This document shows, one piece after another, positions 17,570 to 24,954 of a DNA stretch of 26,359 nucleotides. Within the stretch, counting starts at the first letter, position 1, and the number at the start of each line of letters is the position of its first letter. The translations under genes were made by a program, and so were the position numbers. Location: assembly GCA_003224195.1 (NCBI GenBank), contig QHYP01000045.1:1-26359 (forward strand), given 5' to 3'. The stretch comes from Acidobacteriota bacterium (GTDB lineage: Bacteria; Acidobacteriota; Terriglobia; Acidiferrales; UBA7541). The notes under the pieces are model-generated. The model had not been told where the DNA came from. It searched no databases and saw only the letters and a program-made list of their open reading frames with translations.

Positions 17570-18266
17570 ATGTCGAAAAAAAAACAAAGCGCTGGGCGTG
17601 TGCCTCTGTTCTGCGCGCGCTTCGGGCTCTGGGGGAGAAGCGAAAGGTTGAAGGGATGGCGCGATTCGGCATCCGCGCCAAGGTGGCATACGGGGTGCCA
17701 AAACCCAAGATGGACTTGCTGGCGCGCACGATCGGGCGAGATCACCGGCTGGCGCTCGAGCTGTGGGCAAGCGGCGTTCACGATGCGCGCATCCTCACGG
17801 GCATGATTGACGAGCCGGATCGCGTGACTCCGCGCCAGATGGAGCGCTGGGTGCGAGACTTCGACAACTGGGACGTGTGCGACGGTACCTGCTGCCACTT
17901 GTTTGTCTTTGCCAAGCCCGTATGGAAGAAAGCGATTGCCTGGAGCCAGAGGCGCGAGGAGTTTGCGAAGCGCGCGGGGTTCGCGCTCATGGCCTACCTG
18001 GCGTACCGCGATCAATCCGCTTCCGACGCGAGGTATCTGCGGCTTCTGCCCCCGATTCGCCGCGAAGCGCGTGACGAGCGAAATTTTGTGAAGAAAGCGG
18101 TGAACTGGGCGCTGCGCAACATCGGCAAGCGCAATCGCCGGCTAAATCGCGCCGCGATTCGCGCCGCCGAGCAAATCCACAAGATGAATTCGCGCGCGGC
18201 GCGATGGATTGCCGCGGACGCGCTGCGCGAGTTGCGGAATTGCGCAGGAAAGCGAGGGGCAAATGA
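17570..18266 (+). CDS. DNA alkylation repair protein (AlkD-like), two apparent frameshifts
   Basis: The main frame encodes a HEAT-like alpha-helical DNA glycosylase of the COG4912 type. It includes VLRALRALGEKRKVEGMARFGI, LARTIGRDHRLALELWASG, DEPDRVTPRQMERWVRDF and DNWDVCDGTCCHLF, in which WD and D belong to the lesion-binding site. It ends with NSRAARWIAADALREL near 18234. At the 5' end, the ATG at 17570 (MSKKK) is one frame off; adding one base to the A9 run at 17576-17584 joins it to the domain. At the 3' end, adding one G near 18234-18235 gives RELAELRRKARGK and a TGA at 18264-18266 that overlaps the next ATG. These repairs give about 232 residues, normal for the family. As written, the domain frame has no good start and reads on past 18266 for another 890 bases into unrelated sequence. 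Confidence 0.82.
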
Positions 18267-18718
18267 CCCCGGCGCGCCGGAGTGCCGTCGTGCGCATCCG
18301 CCGGGCCGAAGAGCGCGATGCAGCGGATTTGGCTGGACTTTCCGGGCAGCTCGGGTATCCGGCCACACCCGAACAGATCCGGCAGCGGCTGAGGAAGATT
18401 GTGCCTTCGCCGAAAGACGCCGTTTATGTCGCCGAAGCAGAGGACGGCAGCGTAGTCGGCTGGGTGCACGTAAGCGCGAATCATCTGCTGGAAAGCGGCA
18501 CGCGCGCGGAGATAAACGGCCTGGTCGTGGACGAATCCAAGCGGAGCCTCGGCGCGGGCAAGCGGCTGCTCGAAGAAGCGGAGGGCTGGGCCCGCGCGCA
18601 GGGCTGCGAGACCGTAAACTTGCGCTCCAACATCATTCGGGAGCGCGCCCACGGCTTTTACCTTCGAAACGGCTACGAGCATTACAAAACCCAAAAGGCT
18701 TTTCGCAAGAAGCCCTGA
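18263..18718 (+). CDS. GNAT-family N-acetyltransferase
   Basis: A 151-residue single-domain GNAT protein. It opens with VRIRRAEERDAADLAGL, then strand VYVAEAEDGSVVGWVHV, motif A INGLVVDESKRSLGAGKRLLEEAE with the R-x-x-G-x-G acetyl-CoA pyrophosphate loop, and the late AHGFYLRNGYEHYK with the usual Tyr near the active site. The acceptor is unknown (antibiotic, peptide or small molecule). The ATG at 18263 overlaps the inferred stop of the upstream repair gene as ATGA, a strong sign of translational coupling. An earlier in-frame start at 18209 would add residues with no domain similarity. Confidence 0.9.
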   Translation: MTPARRSAVVRIRRAEERDAADLAGLSGQLGYPATPEQIRQRLRKIVPSPKDAVYVAEAEDGSVVGWVHVSANHLLESGTRAEINGLVVDESKRSLGAGKRLLEEAEGWARAQGCETVNLRSNIIRERAHGFYLRNGYEHYKTQKAFRKKP

Positions 18719-18771
18719 AGACGGCTCGGGCGAAGTATCTGTTTGGGATCCCATCCCGCGGTGTCCTTTTA

Positions 18772-18786
18772 TATCGTGATACGATA
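18772..18786. promoter_or_regulatory. Inverted repeat, likely MarR operator
   Basis: TATCGTGATACGATA has two exact six-base arms around GAT and ends ten bases before the marR start codon. MarR-type regulators commonly bind such short dyads over their own promoter. No Shine-Dalgarno sequence is visible between the repeat and the ATG, so the promoter may overlap the repeat and the transcript may be leaderless or nearly so. Confidence 0.6.
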
Positions 18787-18796
18787 GAATTGACCT

Positions 18797-19285
18797 ATGC
18801 CGCACAGCATCCGCGACGAGGAATACCAGGCGCTCGCCGAACTGCGCTTCCGCATCCGGCAATTTCTGCGCGGCAGCGACGAGTCCGCGCGCGCTGCCGG
18901 CCTGGAGCCTCAGCAATATCAAATGCTCCTGGCGATCCGCAGCCTGAACGGAGGCGAGGAGGCGACCATCCGGCGGCTTGCCGACCGGCTCTTCCTGCGG
19001 CACCACAGCGCCGTCGAGTTGATCGACCGCCTGGAGGCTCACGGCTACATCCGCCGGAGCCGCAGCCGGGAAGATCGCCGCCGCGTGCTCGTGACGTTGC
19101 TCCCGCGCGGCGAGCGCGCTCTCGAGCAAGTGGCCCGACAGCGCCTGGATGAATTGCGCGCAAGCGGCTTTGCCCTCATCCAAGCGCTCGAGGCCATTCT
19201 GAAGCAAGCCCGGATGAAGCGCTCGGGGATGAATTTGCCCGTAGTCCGCAGCCGAAAAGAGAAGCGGCCAATCACGTCCAGGTGA
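18797..19285 (+). CDS. MarR-family transcriptional regulator
   Basis: A 162-residue winged-helix protein. The N-terminal helix (YQALAELRFRIRQFLRGSDE) serves dimerisation. The recognition region is ATIRRLADRLFLRHHSAVELIDRLEAHGYIRR, and the wing SREDRRRVLVTLLPRGERAL includes the conserved D-R-R. The C-terminus is an unusually basic tail. The ATG at 18797 follows the palindrome at 18772-18786, suggesting autoregulation. There is no obvious target operon: the flanking genes are the GNAT gene upstream and a convergent NTF2-like gene downstream. Ligand and regulon are unknown. Confidence 0.92.
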   Translation: MPHSIRDEEYQALAELRFRIRQFLRGSDESARAAGLEPQQYQMLLAIRSLNGGEEATIRRLADRLFLRHHSAVELIDRLEAHGYIRRSRSREDRRRVLVTLLPRGERALEQVARQRLDELRASGFALIQALEAILKQARMKRSGMNLPVVRSRKEKRPITSR

Positions 19286-19428
19286 GCGCGATTCGTGTCG
19301 CTTGATCCCCAGGACGCGACCCTTGTTGATTCCGCTGTGGCCCCGGTGTTTCGGCTAGGCGCCGCACAATGGAAGGGCGCTGCGTTACGCCGGCGCAAGG
19401 GAGTTAGATATTGAAACTTTTGTCGGGC

Positions 19429-19806
19429 CTAGTGCGCGCGCGAGAAATGCTCATGCACGACGCGCCAGCTCTTACCGTGCTCGGAGAAAACATGCGTCCC
19501 GCGGCCGTGAATCTTTCGCCCGCGCCCGAGACCCACTGTCCAGTAAAAGGTCGCGATGGCCGTTGAGCCGCTGAAATCCACATGGGGTCGCTCGATGTGG
19601 TAGGTCATTTTGGGCGAGCGCTTCAAGTAGTATTGGAAAGTTTTGCGTAGCGCGGACAGCCCGCAAATCCGTTTGTGCCGCGTGGACGAGAATCCGACGA
19701 ATCCACGATCGAACATGCGCAATGCTCCGGGAAGTTCGCCCCGATTGATTGCCCGCGCTTGTTCGCGCTCGAGCTGGAGTATCTGCCGGCGGACGCTTTT
19801 GCTCAT
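19429..19806 (-). CDS. NTF2-like (SnoaL/DUF4440-type) protein
   Basis: A 125-residue protein with the NTF2-like cone fold pattern. An N-terminal helix (ILQLEREQARAINRGE) is followed by ALRMFDRGFVGFSSTRHKRICG, the strand SGSTAIATFYWTVGLGRG, and the terminal strands HVFSEHGKSWRVVHEHFSRAH, typical of DUF4440/CaMKII-association-domain-like proteins. There is no signal peptide, so it should be cytoplasmic. Members are small ligand binders or enzymes; the substrate is unknown. GGAGG stands eight bases before the ATG at 19806. It lies 88 bases downstream of the DUF2207 gene on the same strand and may be read from the lemA promoter. Confidence 0.82.
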   Translation of the reverse strand: MSKSVRRQILQLEREQARAINRGELPGALRMFDRGFVGFSSTRHKRICGLSALRKTFQYYLKRSPKMTYHIERPHVDFSGSTAIATFYWTVGLGRGRKIHGRGTHVFSEHGKSWRVVHEHFSRAH

Positions 19807-19894
19807 TGCGGCACCTCCCGAGCAGTTGTCCTGGAGGGAAGGACGATGCTCATGATTTTACACCCGCTTCCCTCGCGCGTTTCGGCACGCAACT

Positions 19895-21607
19895 TCAGAA
19901 GCCGCCGCCACCACCGCCGCCAAACCCGCCCCCGGAGAAGCCGCCACCGCCGCCGAAGCCCGATCCGCCCGAGCTGCGCGGGGCAGAAGCCATCACGCTG
20001 GCTGCCTGCGCGGTCATCAGGTGCAGGTCGTTCGCAAATCCGATGGGATAGAACTGGCCGGGGTACGCGCCCCGATACCATTCGGGCGGCTGCGTGTAGA
20101 TATTCTGAAACGCCTTGCTCCAGTTCTTCTCCACGCCGAGCGCCATGGCGAAGGGCAAAAATTTCTCGAACATTTGCGGCGTCTTGATCATCCGATTGAA
20201 GCGGTCGGATTCGACGTGCGCGAGAAAATCCTCGAAGCCGAGGACGTGCTCGAGCGCTTCGGCGCCCTGGGCGGTCCTCGCCGGCATGAACCAGCCAAAA
20301 ACGCAGATCACGCCGCCGGTGAGGATGCCGGCGAGGATGAACGTCAGCGGCGCCATTCCCATCGAGGCTGCAAGCCTCGCGCCGCCAAACATGATGAGGA
20401 AACCCGTAACCAATCCGAAGCCCAGCCAGCCCTGCCGCGTGGTGTCCGGCCGCCGCCGGTAATAGCCGCGCGTCACGAGCGCTCCGAAGAGCTGGCTGCG
20501 GATGACCGGCAAATTCGTGTAGAACTGGTTGTGAAGACTGCTCATGGACACGCTTTCACCGGCTGTGCCCACGGAAAAGATTCCATTCAGCAAAGTGATT
20601 TCGTGCGGTTTGAGCTCGGCCCATTCCGAGCGCGGTTTGCGCAGAATGAAGTCGTAGTCCTTGTCGGACCATAGCCCCATCATGTGCTCCTTTTTGTGCT
20701 CTTCGATCGTCAGGTAGCCGCGCACGGCGAGGTCCACAATTGACGCCGTGATGTCGCGAAGGGCAGCGGAGCTGTCCACCAGAGTGCCCGCTTCGCCGGG
20801 CGAAAGTTTGTCGGGCGGCTCGTACTGCGCTGCAATGGGACGCAGTCGCGGGTCGCGCCCCCGCGTCCACCACACCCAAAACATCGCGACACTCGTGAAA
20901 ATCGGCAGAAAGAGCGGCCAATTGCTGCGGAGGAAAAGACTCGCGTGCTCTCGAGCGGTCGGCTCGCGCACAAATCCCTTGTCCCAGGCGACCGCGACCG
21001 TCAATCCCTCGTGGTAGCCGAGAGGCCGCGTGGTGCGCACCTCGACGCCGTTCCCCGCAATCTGCACGTCTGCGTTTTCCGCCCGGTAGCCGAAGCCTCC
21101 CGTGAAGCGGTTGGCGCGAATGCCGGTCGTAGCTTCGGGAAGAATGATGCTCGCGCTGGCGGACTGGATGGGGACGTCCCACGCGTCGCCCGTGACGTTC
21201 CAGTAGAGCTCGTCGTGGTCTTCGAAGAAGCGCAAAGCATCTGAAATCCTATATTCGATGACGATGGTCTTGTGGGAATCGTCCGCATCCGGAACGTAGA
21301 TCTTCAGTTTGCGATAATGGCGCTCACGGCTGCTCTCGTATTTCAGCGGAGCGCCGTTCTCGTCGCTCAGGGTGTGATACTCGACGGGGATCTCGCGGTA
21401 CAGCCCGTGCCAGGGCGAGCCGATGAAATGCGCCTGAATGGTTTCCGTGACGTCGATCGTCCCTCTCGGAGATACGACAATTTCGGCGTCGAAGCGCTCG
21501 ATGCGCAGTTCCTTCGCGTGCCCTGGCGGAACGAGCACAAATAGGAAAGCGAACAGAATGCTCTTGCGGAGCAGGCTGTGTGTGCGATGCGGAGCGTCGC
21601 GCCTCAT
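19895..21607 (-). CDS. DUF2207 membrane protein with glycine-rich tail
   Basis: A 570-residue predicted membrane protein of the DUF2207 (YciQ-like) family. It has a signal peptide and an extracytoplasmic beta-rich domain beginning ELRIERFDAEIVVSPRGTIDVTETI, with HGLYREIPV typical of the family. A transmembrane segment (LFLPIFTSVAMFWVWW) comes next, then a cytoplasmic part beginning GRDPRLRPIAAQYEPPDKLSPGEAG. Two further transmembrane segments (around GWLGFGLVTGFLIMFGG and PLTFILAGILTGGVICVFGW) follow, then a soluble segment. The end is a low-complexity Gly/Ser/Phe tail (last 26 residues). The biochemical function is unknown. It follows lemA by 15 bases; LemA-DUF2207 pairs are recurrent and suggest a common envelope role. 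Confidence 0.9.
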   Translation of the reverse strand: MRRDAPHRTHSLLRKSILFAFLFVLVPPGHAKELRIERFDAEIVVSPRGTIDVTETIQAHFIGSPWHGLYREIPVEYHTLSDENGAPLKYESSRERHYRKLKIYVPDADDSHKTIVIEYRISDALRFFEDHDELYWNVTGDAWDVPIQSASASIILPEATTGIRANRFTGGFGYRAENADVQIAGNGVEVRTTRPLGYHEGLTVAVAWDKGFVREPTAREHASLFLRSNWPLFLPIFTSVAMFWVWWTRGRDPRLRPIAAQYEPPDKLSPGEAGTLVDSSAALRDITASIVDLAVRGYLTIEEHKKEHMMGLWSDKDYDFILRKPRSEWAELKPHEITLLNGIFSVGTAGESVSMSSLHNQFYTNLPVIRSQLFGALVTRGYYRRRPDTTRQGWLGFGLVTGFLIMFGGARLAASMGMAPLTFILAGILTGGVICVFGWFMPARTAQGAEALEHVLGFEDFLAHVESDRFNRMIKTPQMFEKFLPFAMALGVEKNWSKAFQNIYTQPPEWYRGAYPGQFYPIGFANDLHLMTAQAASVMASAPRSSGGSGFGGGGGFSGGGFGGGGGGGF

Positions 21608-21622
21608 AGAGCCGCGGTCCGA

Positions 21623-22183
21623 TTAAGCGGTCGGCGCGTTGAAGCTGACCTTCGGCACTTCTCGTTCGGCAGGGGCGGTAACTTCAAAGAACTCTCGTGG
21701 CTTGAAGCCCATCATGCCTGCGAGAATGTTCGTCGGGAATTGCTGGATTTTGGTGTTCAAGTCGCGCACCACAGCGTTGTAGTAGCGCCGCGCATTCTGC
21801 ACGGTGTCTTCAATCTGGGAAAGCGAATTCTGCAGCGAAGTGAAGCTCTCAATGGCGCGCAACTGCGGGTAGGCCTCGGCCAAGGCGAAAAGACTTTTCA
21901 AAGCGCCGGTGAGCATATTTTCCGCCTGCGCTTTGTCCGCGGGGCTGGTCGCGGTCATGGCGCGGTTGCGCGCAGTGATGACGGCCTCCAGCGTGCCCTT
22001 TTCGTGCCCCGCGTAGCCCTTCACGGTCTCGACCAGATTTGGAATCAGGTCGTACCGCCGCTTGAGCTGCACGTCAATGTCCGCCCAGGCGTTGTCGCAC
22101 TGCACTTTCAGGCGGACCAGGCTGTTGTACAGGCCAACAAGCAGGATGCCCAGGACGATCAAGATTCCAAGGAGCCAAAGCAT
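21623..22183 (-). CDS. lemA: LemA family protein
   Basis: A 186-residue LemA protein. It has one N-terminal transmembrane segment (LWLLGILIVLGILLVGLY), then the highly conserved NSLVRLKVQCDNAWADIDVQLKRRYDLIPNL and VETVKGYAGHEKG. Long helices follow, with ITARNRA, YPQLRA, LQNSLSQIEDTVQNARRYYN and a C-terminal FEVTAPAER. LemA is a membrane-anchored helical-bundle protein of unclear function, often beside DUF2207 or TPM-domain genes. GAGG lies about eight bases before the ATG. A strong candidate promoter is at 22232-22260, so this is the first gene of a leftward operon. Confidence 0.94.
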   Translation of the reverse strand: MLWLLGILIVLGILLVGLYNSLVRLKVQCDNAWADIDVQLKRRYDLIPNLVETVKGYAGHEKGTLEAVITARNRAMTATSPADKAQAENMLTGALKSLFALAEAYPQLRAIESFTSLQNSLSQIEDTVQNARRYYNAVVRDLNTKIQQFPTNILAGMMGFKPREFFEVTAPAEREVPKVSFNAPTA

Positions 22184-22231
22184 CGGCCAACCTCACACAG
22201 AGATGGATTGAAGCACTCTGCCGGCGCCGCC

Positions 22232-22260
22232 ACTATACGTGGCCCCGGAACGGCTGTAAA
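22232..22260 (-). promoter_or_regulatory. Promoter of the lemA operon
   Basis: On the minus strand, TTTACA (22260-22255) and TATAGT (22237-22232) are separated by exactly 17 bases, each with five of six matches to the sigma-70 consensus. This is the best promoter match I noticed in the window. Transcription would start about 40 bases before the lemA ATG. Confidence 0.6.
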
Positions 22261-22400
22261 GCAGACGGAGCCGCGGGATGGGCTAAACAAAAAATTCCGC
22301 GCACGAATCCAGGGAAAGACGGAAGTAGCTCTGGCGTTACTTCCTCGTTTGATTTATGCTGCGCCCGCGCCGCTGGGAGCGAGCGGCATTCCCCTCTCGC

Positions 22401-23942
22401 ATGCTCTTTAAGACGATCAGCGCCGCAGTGTACGGGATTGATGCCTATCTCGTCGAGGTCGAGGTAGACGTCGGCTCGGCGCGTATGCAGGACTTCAACG
22501 TTGTCGGTCTGCCGGACAACGCCGTCAAGGAAAGCCGCGAACGAATCAAGTCTGCGCTGAAAAACTGCGGCTACGAATTCCCCCACGGGCAGGGTGTGAC
22601 CATCAATCTCGCGCCCGCCGACGTGCGCAAGGAGGGCTCCGGGTTCGACCTCCCCATGGCGCTGGGGTTGCTCGGCTGTCTGGGTGCGTTCTTCGGCAAA
22701 CCTCTTGGCGAATGCATGTTCCTCGGTGAATTGTCGCTCGATGGCAGCGTGCGGCCCGTGCGCGGCGCTCTTTCCGCCGCGCTGGCTGCGCGGGAACGAG
22801 GACTGCGCGCGCTCGCCGTTCCGGAAGCCAACGCGTGCGAAGCAGCCGTGGTCGAAGGCGTGGAGGTGTTTGCTCTGCGTTCGCTGCCGCAGGCGGTCGA
22901 CCTGGTGAACTCGCCGGAGACGTTCGCGCCGGCGAAAGTGGATGCGCGAGAACTGCTTTCGGAGGCGGCGCAGTATTCGGTCGATCTGCGCGACGTCCAC
23001 GGTCAGCAGGCGGCCAAGCGCGCCCTCGAAGTCGCCTGCGCGGGCGGGCACAACATCCTGTTCATCGGTCCACCTGGCGCGGGGAAGACGATGCTCGCTA
23101 AGCGCATTCCCACGATCCTCCCGCCAATGTCGCTCGAAGAAGCCATCGAAACGACGCGCATTCACAGCGTGGCGGGCACGCTCGAGGACGGGCGTGGTCT
23201 CGTCGGTACGCGGCCCTTCCGTTCGCCGCACCATACGATCAGCGACGCCGGTTTGATAGGCGGCGGCGCGGTGCCGCGCCCAGGCGAGGTCTCGCTCGGG
23301 CACAATGGCGTGCTCTTTCTCGACGAACTGCCGGAATTTCAGCGCAACGTGCTCGAAGTGTTGCGCCAGCCGCTCGAAGACGGTAACGTGACCATCTCCC
23401 GCGCGGCCATCAGCGTGACGTTTCCCTCGCGCTTCATGCTCGCCGCGGCCATGAACCCCTGCCCATGCGGCTACTTCGGAGATCCGACGCGCGAATGTCA
23501 CTGCACGCCGCCAATGATTCAGCGATATGTGTCGAAGATTTCTGGCCCCTTGCTCGACCGCATCGACATCCACATCGAGGTGCCGGCGGTGAAATACAAG
23601 GAGCTGCGCGCGCCTTCCGCCGCAGAAGAGTCCATTGCCGTCCGGCGGCGCGTCCTCGAAGCCCGGCAGCGGCAACTGGAACGCTTCAAGGGCGACAAGA
23701 AGATCTATGCGAACGCTCAGATGATGCCGAAACTGATTCGCAAATATTGCGCGATCGCCGCGGACGGAGAAAAACTCCTGGAGAACGCCATCACGCGCCT
23801 GGGGCTTTCCGCGCGTGCCCATGACCGCATTTTGAAGGTCGCGCGCACGATTGCCGACCTCGATGGGGCAGCGTCCATCGAGTCCAAGCACCTGAGCGAG
23901 GCCATCCAGTACCGCACCCTGGACCGCTCGTACTGGGCCTGA
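22401..23942 (+). CDS. comM: YifB/ComM-family Mg-chelatase-like AAA ATPase
   Basis: A 513-residue ComM/YifB protein. The N-terminal ChlI-like domain begins MLFKTISAAVYGIDAYLVEVE and includes VVGLPDNAVKESRERI and INLAPADVRKEG. The AAA+ core has Walker A GPPGAGKTML and Walker B GVLFLDELPEF, followed by sensor and arginine regions (RPFRSPHHTISDAG, MLAAAMNPCPCGYFGDP, SGPLLDRIDIHIEVP). The C-terminal Mg_chelatase_C domain ends in RTLDRSYWA. In naturally competent bacteria, ComM is a hexameric helicase that aids branch migration of incoming DNA. The ATG at 22401 matches the usual N-terminus; the frame is open from 22356, which would add 15 residues. No ribosome site is clear at either. Confidence 0.94.
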   Translation: MLFKTISAAVYGIDAYLVEVEVDVGSARMQDFNVVGLPDNAVKESRERIKSALKNCGYEFPHGQGVTINLAPADVRKEGSGFDLPMALGLLGCLGAFFGKPLGECMFLGELSLDGSVRPVRGALSAALAARERGLRALAVPEANACEAAVVEGVEVFALRSLPQAVDLVNSPETFAPAKVDARELLSEAAQYSVDLRDVHGQQAAKRALEVACAGGHNILFIGPPGAGKTMLAKRIPTILPPMSLEEAIETTRIHSVAGTLEDGRGLVGTRPFRSPHHTISDAGLIGGGAVPRPGEVSLGHNGVLFLDELPEFQRNVLEVLRQPLEDGNVTISRAAISVTFPSRFMLAAAMNPCPCGYFGDPTRECHCTPPMIQRYVSKISGPLLDRIDIHIEVPAVKYKELRAPSAAEESIAVRRRVLEARQRQLERFKGDKKIYANAQMMPKLIRKYCAIAADGEKLLENAITRLGLSARAHDRILKVARTIADLDGAASIESKHLSEAIQYRTLDRSYWA

Positions 23943-24063
23943 CACGCTCCCACCGGTTGCAATTCAGACGGTCATCAGATGTTTTTGACCCGCCCGGCTT
24001 CAGAAAGACTCTCGAACGGCGGCTCCATTGACTTGGGCTTGGGGGCTATGTTACCGATAACTA

Positions 24064-24350
24064 GAGGTTGTCTCATAAACACCTTCAACTCACTGGAGGG
24101 TTGAAGGATAGCTGCAAAGGGGTCAAATCCAATGCATGGATCTGACCGACGCCCAGTGGGCGATTCTCGAACCGGTATTCCGACCGAAGCGACGGTCCGA
24201 CTGGCGGGGACGACCTTGGCGCGACACGCGGTCGGTGCTCAATGGCGTGCTTTGGATTCTGCGCACCGGCGCCCAGTGGCGCGAACTTCCCTCCAAGTAT
24301 CCGCCCTATCAGACCTGTCATCGGCGTTTCCAATCCTGGCAGCAAGACGT
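24064..24350 (+). mobile_element. Left end of an IS5-family element, right part missing
   Basis: GAGGTTGTCTCATAAAC at 24064-24080 looks like the terminal repeat of IS427/IS1031-type IS5 elements and is preceded by CTA, compatible with their short TA or TNA targets. The hairpin CCTTCAAC/GTTGAAGG (24082-24089 and 24100-24107) lies just inside. The transposase ORFA reading frame starts at 24136 and matches the family as far as about 24347, where unrelated sequence begins. No matching right terminal repeat, ORFB or DDE domain is present, so only the left part of the element remains. Confidence 0.75.
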
Positions 24351-24546
24351 TCCCGATCCACTGGCCGAAGAAAATCTCCTGAGCACCTCGGGCCGTGGCA
24401 TTTTCCTGATGCGCGCATTCATGGATGAATTCGACGTGCTGCGCGGACGCAACGGCGGCGCCGAAATTGTCATGTCCAAGAGGTTGCCCGGGCGCGCGCA
24501 GTCTTCTCACAATGGCGAAGGCGCCAGCAGAAAACGGGGGTCCTAA
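24136..24546 (+). pseudogene. In-frame fusion: IS5 ORFA N-terminus with RsbW-like anti-sigma kinase C-terminus
   Basis: Residues 1 to about 71 are IS5-family ORFA (MDLTDAQWAILEPVF, GVLWILRTGAQWRELP, CHRRFQSWQQD). From about residue 72 the sequence becomes VPDPLAEENLLSTSGRGIFL, then MRAFMDEFDVLRGRNGGAEI and VMSKRL. This is the C-terminal part of an RsbW/SpoIIAB-like HATPase anti-sigma kinase, with the G2-type box GRGIFLMRAFMDE. The kinase's N-box, with its Mg-binding Asn, and its G1 box are absent, so ATP binding is unlikely. The next gene, three bases downstream, is the matching STAS antagonist, which supports the kinase reading. The simplest history is IS insertion followed by deletion through the right half of the IS and the 5' half of the kinase gene. 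An assembly joint is the alternative. Confidence 0.78.
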
Positions 24547-24549
24547 ACG

Positions 24550-24894
24550 ATGCAGCTCAAAGCAACATCGCGAGTCGTGGGATCCATTGCCGTCGTGGAT
24601 ATCAGCGGGCGGATTACCCTGGGCGACGGGAGCGCTCTCCTGCGCAAAACCGTCCGCGGTCTGCTCGATGAAGGCCGCTCGCACATCCTGCTGAATCTGG
24701 GTGATGTGGATTACATCGATAGCTCGGGAATCGGCGAGCTCGTCAGCGGTTTCTCTACTGCGAAGAACCGCGGTGGCGAGCTCAAGTTGCTGAACCTCAG
24801 CCGCCGCGTTCACGATCTCTTACAGCTCACCAAGCTTTATACGGTATTTGATGTCTACTCGGACGAGGCCACCGCGCTTCGCAGTTTCGGCTGA
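24550..24894 (+). CDS. STAS-domain anti-sigma factor antagonist (RsbV/SpoIIAA-like)
   Basis: A 114-residue STAS protein. It has VGSIAVVDISGRITLGDGSALLR, then ILLNLGDVDYIDSSGIGELV, in which the second Ser of DSSG (Ser59) is the likely phosphorylation site. The end is LKLLNLSRRVHDLLQLTKLYTVFDVY. In the partner-switch model, the unphosphorylated form binds the anti-sigma kinase and frees a sigma factor; the kinase inactivates it by phosphorylation. Here the adjoining kinase gene has lost its N-terminal half, so control must come from another kinase or be lost. A GGGGG sequence lies about ten bases before the ATG. Confidence 0.93.
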   Translation: MQLKATSRVVGSIAVVDISGRITLGDGSALLRKTVRGLLDEGRSHILLNLGDVDYIDSSGIGELVSGFSTAKNRGGELKLLNLSRRVHDLLQLTKLYTVFDVYSDEATALRSFG

Positions 24895-24896
24895 AC

Positions 24897-24915
24897 CCTG
24901 CCTGCCGCAGGCGGG
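24897..24915. repeat. Imperfect palindrome after the STAS gene
   Basis: CCTGCCTGC and GCAGGCGGG are complementary, with one T-G mismatch, around a single C. It begins two bases after the STAS stop codon. No T-run follows. GC-rich palindromes of this kind are often dispersed intergenic repeats; a related CTGCCTGCCGGCGG occurs at 26207-26220. Confidence 0.35.
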
Positions 24916-24954
24916 CGGCACCCTCCCCGAGCGAGAACGAGTTCCACAGGAAAA

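Noticed and set aside
18267..19152. Long extension of the AlkD-like frame through the GNAT and marR genes
   Set aside because: After about 18240 the frame encodes Arg/Ala-rich sequence with no family resemblance, while the GNAT and MarR proteins in other frames are clearly real.
19286..19428. Possible small gene or RNA between marR and the NTF2-like gene
   Set aside because: No start with a ribosome site, no clear hairpin with a T-run and no recognised RNA motif; I see nothing specific.
19900..19975. Short GCC-rich repeats resembling a tandem repeat or CRISPR
   Set aside because: They are the codons of the Gly-rich C-terminal tail of the DUF2207 protein; there are no uniform repeats or spacers.
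22233..23945. 570-residue minus-strand open frame
   Set aside because: It is antisense to the ComM/YifB gene and covers the lemA promoter; no domain or ribosome site.
23943..24063. Missing N-terminal half of the RsbW-like kinase upstream of the IS end
   Set aside because: None of the three forward frames here encodes N-box-like or other HATPase sequence, so the kinase's 5' half seems deleted rather than displaced.
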